A DNA stretch of 64,000 nt from Dactylosporangium sp. AC04546 (lineage in GTDB: Bacteria > Actinomycetota > Actinomycetes > Mycobacteriales > Micromonosporaceae), in assembly GCF_022095675.1 (NCBI RefSeq), contig NZ_JAHYSG010000031.1:49086-113085 (forward strand). Direction: 5' to 3'. The translations under genes and the position numbers were made by a program. The notes beneath the pieces are model-generated. The model did not search any database, was not told the DNA's origin, and worked only from the letters and a program-made list of their open reading frames with translations. Positions 58,813 through 64,000 of this stretch are shown here, piece after piece (position 1 is the stretch's first letter; each line of letters opens with the position of its first letter).

Positions 58813-61800
58813 ATGTCTGAGGTACAAAAGGCCCCCACGCTCAGTGAGCTCCGCGCGCGTCTGGCCGGGCTCATGCCGCAGGACCAGCACCGGCTCCGGC
58901 GGCGCATCGACGGGGCGAAGAAGTCTCGGCACGCGCAGGCGATCGCCGAGGCGATCCGCGCCGACGTGGAGCGGGCCGAGCAGCGTGTCGCCGCCCGGCG
59001 GGCCGCGACGCCCCAGGTCAGCTACCCCGAGCAGCTGCCGGTCAGCCAGCGCAAGGACGACATCCTGGCCGCGATCCGCGACCACCAGGTCGTGATCGTC
59101 GCCGGCGAGACCGGCTCGGGCAAGACGACCCAGCTGCCGAAGATCTGCCTGGAGCTGGGCCGGGGCGTGACCGGACAGATCGGGCACACCCAGCCGCGCC
59201 GGATCGCCGCGCGCACGGTGGCCGAGCGGGTCGCCGAGGAGCTGGGCTCCGAGCTGGGGCAGACCGTCGGGTTCAAGGTGCGCTTCTCCGACCAGTCGAG
59301 CGACCGGACCATGGTCAAGGTCATGACCGACGGCATCCTGCTCGCCGAGATGCAGCAGGACCGGCTGCTCCGGCAGTACGACACGCTGATCATCGACGAG
59401 GCCCACGAGCGCAGCCTCAACATCGACTTCATCCTGGGCTACCTCAAGCAGCTCCTGCCCCGCCGCCCCGACCTCAAGGTGGTCATCACCTCGGCCACCA
59501 TCGACCCGGAGCGCTTCTCCCGGCACTTCGGCGACGCCCCGATCGTCGAGGTGTCCGGCCGGACGTATCCGGTCGAGGTGCGGTACCGGCCGATCGAGTC
59601 GGCGGACGAGGGCGAGGACGAGGTCGACCAGTTCGACGCGATCTGCAACGCGGTGCTCGAGCTGCAGGCCGAGGGGTCGGGCGACGTCCTGGTCTTCCTC
59701 AGCGGCGAGCGGGAGATCCGCGACACCGCCGACGCGCTGGCTCGCCTCGACCTGCCGAACACCGAGATCCTGCCGCTGTTCGCGCGCCTGTCGTTCGCCG
59801 AGCAGCATCGGGTGTTCCAGTCGCATACCGGCCGGCGGATCGTGCTCGCGACCAACGTGGCCGAGACGTCGCTGACCGTGCCGGGGATCAAGTATGTGAT
59901 CGATCCGGGTACCGCGCGCATCTCCCGGTACAGTCACCGCTTGAAGGTCCAGCGGCTGCCGATCGAGCCGGTGTCGCAGGCCTCGGCCAACCAGCGCAAG
60001 GGCCGCTGCGGGCGCACGTCCGACGGCATCTGTATCCGGCTCTACAGCGAGGAGGACTTCCTCGGCCGGCCGGAGTTCACCGACCCGGAGATCCTGCGCA
60101 CCAACCTCGCCTCGGTCATCCTCCAGATGATCTCGCTCGGCCTGGGCGACCTCGGCGCGTTCCCGTTCATCGACCCGCCGGACCGCCGCAACGTCACCGC
60201 CGGCGTGCAGCTGCTGGAGGAGCTCGGCGCGCTGGAGGGTGCGCAGAAGCTGACCCCGCTCGGCCGCCGGCTGTCCCAGCTGCCGGTCGACCCGCGGCTG
60301 GCCCGGATGGTGCTGGAGGCCGAACGCAACGGCTGCGTGCGCGAGGTGATGGTGATCACCGCGGCGCTGTCGATCCAGGACCCGCGGGAGCGCCCGGCCG
60401 ACAAGCAGGCCCAGGCGCAGCAGCTGCACGCCCGGTTCGCCGACAAGGACTCGGACTTCGTCGGGTACCTCAACCTGTGGAACTACCTCCAGGAGAAGCA
60501 GCAGGAGCTGTCCAGCAACCAGTTCCGCAAGCTGTGCCGGGCCGAGTTCCTCAACTACCTGCGGGTCCGCGAGTGGCAGGACATCTACAGCCAGCTGCGC
60601 TCGGTGCTGCGGACCATGGACGTGACGCCCAACGAGGAGCCGGCCGCGCCGCTGCAGATCCACGTCTCGCTGCTGTCCGGCCTGCTCTCGCACGTCGGGC
60701 TCAAGGACGTCGACAAGCACGAGTATCTGGGTGCGCGCGGCGCCCGCTTCGCCGTCTTCCCCGGCTCGGCCCTGTTCCGCAAGACGCCGCGCTGGGTGAT
60801 GGCCGCCGAGCTGGTCGAGACGACCCGGCTGTGGGCCCGGGTGTGCGCCCGCATCGAGCCCGAGTGGATCGAGCCGCTGGCCCAGCACCTGGTGAAGCGC
60901 AACTACAGCGAGCCGCACTGGGAGAAGAAGGCCGCCGCGGTCATGGCGATGGAGAAGGTGACGCTGTACGGCGTGCCGATCGTCGCCCAGCGCAAGGTGA
61001 ACTACGGCCGGATCGACCCGGCGCTGTCCCGCGAGCTGTTCATCCGCCACGCGCTGGTGGAGGGCGACTGGGAGACCACCCACGCGTTCTTCGCCGAGAA
61101 CCGCCGGCTGCTCGACGAGGTCGAGGAGCTGGAGAACCGGGCCCGCCGCCGCGACATCCTGGTCGACGACGAGACGCTGTTCGACTTCTACGACAAGCGC
61201 ATCGCCGAGGAGGTCGTCTCCGGCCGGCACTTCGACAGCTGGTGGAAGAAGACCCGCCGCGAGCAGCCGGACCTGCTCACGTTCGACCCGGCGATGCTGG
61301 TCAACCAGGGTGCGGATGCGGTACGGCAGGAGCAGTACCCGGACCGCTGGAGCAGCTACTCGCTGACGTACCAGTTCGAACCCGGCACCGAGGCCGACGG
61401 CGTGACCGTCCACATCGGCCTGCCGCTGCTCGGCCGGGTGGACGACGCCCAGTTCAGCTGGCAGGTCCCGGGCCTGCGTGAGGAACTGGTGACGGCGCTC
61501 ATCAAGTCGCTGCCCAAGGCGCTGCGGCGCAACTTCGTGCCCGCCCCCGACACCGCCCGCGACGCCCTGGCCGGGATGCCGCCGGGGGAGGGGCACCTGC
61601 TCGACGCCCTGGAGCGCGAGCTGCGCCGGCTGACCGGGGTGACCGTCCCGCGGGAGGCGTGGGACCTGAGCCGCATCCCCGACCACCTCAAGATGACGTA
61701 CCGGATCGTCGACGACGCCGGCAAGCCGCTCGCCGAGAGCAAGAGCCTGGACGAGCTGCGGTCCCGGCTCGCGCCGAAGGTCGAGGAGACAGTCGCCGAG

Positions 61801-62670
61801 GCCGCGGTCGACGTCACCCGGGCCGGCATCACGTCCTGGAGCTTCGGCGAGCTGCCGCGCACCCTGCACCGCACGGTCGCCGGCCACACGCTCACCGTCT
61901 ATCCGGCGCTCGTCGACGAGGGCACGTCGGTGGCGGTCAAAGCCTTCGACCTGCCGGCCCGCCAGGCGCTGGAGATGTGGGCCGGGACGCGCCGCCTGCT
62001 GCTGCTCACGCTGCCGCCGGCGGCGCGCTTCGTGCAGGGCCGCCTGTCGAACGAGGCGAAGCTGTCGCTCAGCCGCAACCCGCACCGCAACGCCGTCGAC
62101 CTGCTCGACGACTGTGCGGCCTGCGCGGTCGACCAGCTGATGACCGACGCCGGGGGACCGGCGTGGGACGAGAAGGGCTTCACCGCCCTGCGCGACAAGG
62201 TCCGGGCCGACGTGGTCGACCTGACGCTCGAGGTGGTGGACAGCGTCCGGAAGATCCTGGCCGCCGCCTACGACGTCGAGCAGCGCCTCGCCCGCACGAA
62301 GAACCCGCTGCTCCTGCCGGCGCTGGCCGACATGCGGCAGCAGTTGTCGCGTCTGGTGTACCGCGGCTTCGTCACCGACACGGGATGGCAGCGCCTGCCG
62401 GACCTGGAGCGGTATCTGCGCGGCATCGAACGGCGGCTCGAGAAGGTGCCGACCGACCCGGCCCGCGACCGGGACCGGATGCTCACCGTGCACGAGGTCC
62501 AGCGGGAGTACGACCAGCTGGTGTCCTCGATGACGATGACGCCCCAGCTGCGGGAGATCCGCTGGATGATCGAGGAGCTGCGGGTGGGCCTGTTCGCGCA
62601 GGCGCTCGGGACCGCCTACCCGGTGTCCGACGTGCGGATCTACCGGGCGATGGACGCCTTGCCGGCCTGA
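58813..62670 (+). CDS. hrpA: ATP-dependent RNA helicase HrpA
   Basis: DEAH-box helicase of 1285 aa. The helicase core is complete: Walker A GETGSGKT (98-105), DEAH at 195-198 in LIIDEAHERS, motif III ITSATIDPE, then YPVEVRYRPIES and the C-terminal helicase motifs (LFARLSFAEQHRVFQ, VLATNVAETSLTVPGIKYVI and QRKGRCGRTSDG). Winged-helix and OB-like domains follow, and a long C-terminal HrpA extension ends near PQLREIRWMIEELRVGLFAQ. Role in RNA or ribosome quality control. ATG at 58813; TATCCT lies 10 nt upstream. Its 3' end overlaps the MFS gene by 31 bp. Confidence 0.95.
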   Translation: MSEVQKAPTLSELRARLAGLMPQDQHRLRRRIDGAKKSRHAQAIAEAIRADVERAEQRVAARRAATPQVSYPEQLPVSQRKDDILAAIRDHQVVIVAGETGSGKTTQLPKICLELGRGVTGQIGHTQPRRIAARTVAERVAEELGSELGQTVGFKVRFSDQSSDRTMVKVMTDGILLAEMQQDRLLRQYDTLIIDEAHERSLNIDFILGYLKQLLPRRPDLKVVITSATIDPERFSRHFGDAPIVEVSGRTYPVEVRYRPIESADEGEDEVDQFDAICNAVLELQAEGSGDVLVFLSGEREIRDTADALARLDLPNTEILPLFARLSFAEQHRVFQSHTGRRIVLATNVAETSLTVPGIKYVIDPGTARISRYSHRLKVQRLPIEPVSQASANQRKGRCGRTSDGICIRLYSEEDFLGRPEFTDPEILRTNLASVILQMISLGLGDLGAFPFIDPPDRRNVTAGVQLLEELGALEGAQKLTPLGRRLSQLPVDPRLARMVLEAERNGCVREVMVITAALSIQDPRERPADKQAQAQQLHARFADKDSDFVGYLNLWNYLQEKQQELSSNQFRKLCRAEFLNYLRVREWQDIYSQLRSVLRTMDVTPNEEPAAPLQIHVSLLSGLLSHVGLKDVDKHEYLGARGARFAVFPGSALFRKTPRWVMAAELVETTRLWARVCARIEPEWIEPLAQHLVKRNYSEPHWEKKAAAVMAMEKVTLYGVPIVAQRKVNYGRIDPALSRELFIRHALVEGDWETTHAFFAENRRLLDEVEELENRARRRDILVDDETLFDFYDKRIAEEVVSGRHFDSWWKKTRREQPDLLTFDPAMLVNQGADAVRQEQYPDRWSSYSLTYQFEPGTEADGVTVHIGLPLLGRVDDAQFSWQVPGLREELVTALIKSLPKALRRNFVPAPDTARDALAGMPPGEGHLLDALERELRRLTGVTVPREAWDLSRIPDHLKMTYRIVDDAGKPLAESKSLDELRSRLAPKVEETVAEAAVDVTRAGITSWSFGELPRTLHRTVAGHTLTVYPALVDEGTSVAVKAFDLPARQALEMWAGTRRLLLLTLPPAARFVQGRLSNEAKLSLSRNPHRNAVDLLDDCAACAVDQLMTDAGGPAWDEKGFTALRDKVRADVVDLTLEVVDSVRKILAAAYDVEQRLARTKNPLLLPALADMRQQLSRLVYRGFVTDTGWQRLPDLERYLRGIERRLEKVPTDPARDRDRMLTVHEVQREYDQLVSSMTMTPQLREIRWMIEELRVGLFAQALGTAYPVSDVRIYRAMDALPA

Positions 62671-63782
62671 GCCACCACCGGCGCCAGCAGCGCGACGCCG
62701 GCCGCCAGCACCGCGAGGGTCAGCAGGGCGTTGCCGAGGCCGATCACGTCGGCCAGCACGCCCACGGCCGGCGGCCCGACCAGAATCGAGCCGTAGCCGA
62801 TGGTCGTCACCAGGGCGATCGACTCCGCCGGGCGGTCCGTCTCGCCGGCGGCGCTGACCGCGGCCGGGAAGACCAGGCAGATGCCGGCGCCCCAGAGCAG
62901 CGCCCCGCAGTACGTGAGCGCCGTCCAGGGGGCGAGGACGGTGAGGGCGACGCCGGCGATGCCCAGGAAGCCGCCGGCGCGGACCGCTCCGGCCCGGCCG
63001 AGCCACGCCGCGACCGGGGTGCCGAGGAACCGGCCGACCGTCATCGCGGTGGCGAAGGCGGTGAAGCCGAGCGCCGCCGCGGCCTCCGACAGGCCGCGGC
63101 CGGTGTCGAGGTACAGCGGGAGCCAGTCGGCCGCGGCGCCCTCGATGATGGTCGCGCAGAGCGTGAGCGCCCCGATGAGCAGCAGCCCGCGGCTGATCCT
63201 CGTGCGGTTCGCGGTCTTCTCAGGGGTCCGGTCGGTCCGCTCGTCGATGTAGAACGCCAGGCCGACCCAGGTCACCAGGGTCGCGCCGACCGCCACCGCC
63301 GTGAAGTGGTAGCCGATCGGCAGGTCGTGGCGGGCGGCGAGCGAGCCGAGCGCGGTGCCGCCGATCGAGCCGAGGCTCCAGCAGGCGTGGTAGCGCGGCA
63401 TCCACTCCCGGCCGGCCCGTTTGTCCACCGCGCTGCCCTGGACGTTCATCGCCACGTCCCACGAGCCGTAGACCAGGCCGAGCGCGAACAGCACCGCGCC
63501 CAGCTGCCACAGGTTCCCGGCCAGGCCCACGCAGCCGAGCACCACGGCGGCGGTGACGGACATGACCGCCACCCAGGCCCGGCTGCCGATCCGGCGGCAG
63601 ATGTGCCCGGTCAGCGGCATCGACACCAGCGAGCCGATGCCGAGCGCGAGCAGCGCCCGGCCGAGCTCGCCGGGCGTCACGTCGAGGTGCTTGACGACCG
63701 CCGGGACCCGCGACACCCACGTGCCGAGCAGCGTGCCGCTGGCGGTGAACACCAGAGCGGTGCCGATGGCGGCGCGGCGCAC
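62640..63782 (-). CDS. MFS transporter
   Basis: Twelve-helix transporter of 380 aa. Motif A-like GHICRRIGSRAWVA, NVQGSAVDKRAGREWMPRYH and the central break DERTDRTPEKTANRTR are seen; the N-terminal half begins GTALVFTASGTLLGTWVSRV. It resembles Bcr/fucose-permease-like MFS proteins of unknown substrate (FucP/YcaD-like). GTG at 63782 lies 5 nt after the stop of the partial gene on the right, so the two are probably cotranscribed. Confidence 0.84.
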   Translation of the reverse strand: MRRAAIGTALVFTASGTLLGTWVSRVPAVVKHLDVTPGELGRALLALGIGSLVSMPLTGHICRRIGSRAWVAVMSVTAAVVLGCVGLAGNLWQLGAVLFALGLVYGSWDVAMNVQGSAVDKRAGREWMPRYHACWSLGSIGGTALGSLAARHDLPIGYHFTAVAVGATLVTWVGLAFYIDERTDRTPEKTANRTRISRGLLLIGALTLCATIIEGAAADWLPLYLDTGRGLSEAAAALGFTAFATAMTVGRFLGTPVAAWLGRAGAVRAGGFLGIAGVALTVLAPWTALTYCGALLWGAGICLVFPAAVSAAGETDRPAESIALVTTIGYGSILVGPPAVGVLADVIGLGNALLTLAVLAAGVALLAPVVAQAGKASIAR

Positions 63783-63787
63783 GGTTG

Positions 63788-64000
63788 TCAGATGTCGCCC
63801 GGCCGGCGGAAGATGACCGTCTGGTCGTTCCCACCCTGCTGCGGCGGTGGCGGGTATCCGGGGTTGATCACCGTCGTGGGTGCTCCGCCGTAACCGGGTG
63901 GCTCGTAGCCGCCCTGCGGCGGCCCGTAGCCACCCTGCGGCGAACCGTAGTTGCCCTGCGGTGAACCGTAGGTCGTCGGGGTCGGGGGGCGGTGGAGGCC
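63788..64000 (-). CDS. C-terminal part of a Pro/Gly/Tyr-rich protein (runs off the window)
   Basis: On the minus strand the frame is open from the window edge to a TGA at 63788-63790, 70 codons. It reads repeated PQGxYGSPQG-like units (YGSPQGNYGSPQGGYGPPQG), then GYGGAPTTVINPGYPPPPQQ and the ending DQTVIFRRPGDI. Such low-complexity tails or linkers are common in actinobacterial secreted, FHA-domain or DUF-type proteins. The N-terminal part is outside the window, so its function cannot be judged. The stop is 5 nt from the MFS start. Confidence 0.6.
   Translation of the reverse strand, partial: GLHRPPTPTTYGSPQGNYGSPQGGYGPPQGGYEPPGYGGAPTTVINPGYPPPPQQGGNDQTVIFRRPGDI

Noticed and set aside
58582..63006. 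Open frame of 1474 codons opposite hrpA on the minus strand
   Set aside because: It is antisense to a complete helicase, is rich in His/Arg/Gln/Val as GC-rich mirror frames are, contains no domain and has no usable start or ribosome site.

Overview
The window is very GC-rich, with short intergenic gaps, frequent GTG and TTG starts and many ATGA or GTGA stop/start overlaps. It carries Lsr2, a CydABDC-type bd oxidase cluster, DUF3618/DUF4235/Holin-X proteins and many apparently leaderless genes whose TANNNT hexamer lies 6-7 nt before the start codon. This points to a high-GC actinomycete, most likely of the Micromonosporaceae type; genus cannot be fixed from sequence reading alone. No tRNA, rRNA, CRISPR array or insertion sequence was recognised.

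Layout. 113-9489: oligosaccharide (probably cellodextrin) utilisation locus with ABC importer genes, a GH1 beta-glucosidase, a GH94 phosphorylase and two paralogous LacI repressors. 9644-12388: a small membrane protein and a two-gene unit (APH-fold kinase plus acyl-CoA dehydrogenase) resembling a split ACAD10/11 or LvaA/LvaC pair. 12600-13907: two adjacent ACT-domain proteins separated by one in-frame TAG. 14019-19891: cydABDC, with two in-frame tandem repeats inside cydC. 19936-25445: a membrane protein and PadR regulator, a large unknown protein, membrane proteins, a CPBP protease and an L,D-transpeptidase lipoprotein. 25446-26391: noncoding, dominated by about 153-bp repeats. 26392-32401: gltBD. 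32402-33415: noncoding, with a palindrome array and a near-perfect 56-bp hairpin.

33416-40093: MscS channel, LtrA protein, pyruvate kinase, TesB thioesterase, two Rrf2 regulators, an FMN reductase and a small protein. 40193-44133: xylose module, with a ROK regulator, a perfect 15-bp-arm inverted repeat and xylAB. 44193-45753: small protein and a DUF4235/DUF3618/Holin-X envelope operon. 45814-48555: MFS exporter divergent from a TetR regulator, with three palindromic boxes between them, then an HslV-like Ntn hydrolase. 48472-51437: compact five-gene operon of SDR, divergent QueA-like protein, two zinc-ribbon proteins and an unknown. 51540-53283: two-component system. 53269-55548: 2,2-dialkylglycine decarboxylase and a divergent LysR regulator. 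55529-58705: DUF1028, Mug-type glycosylase, Rid protein, Lsr2 and a pentapeptide-repeat protein. 58813-64000: HrpA helicase, an MFS transporter and the C-terminal end of a Pro/Gly/Tyr-rich protein.

How parts work together: imported beta-glucosides can be hydrolysed (GH1) or phosphorolysed (GH94) in the cytoplasm. XylA and XylB feed xylulose-5-phosphate into central metabolism, where pyruvate kinase acts. GltBD provides ammonium assimilation. CydDC supports assembly of the CydAB oxidase. The least explained parts are the QueA-like operon, the palindrome array at 32.5-33.1 kb, the repeats in CydC and the ACATGT triplet before cydA.
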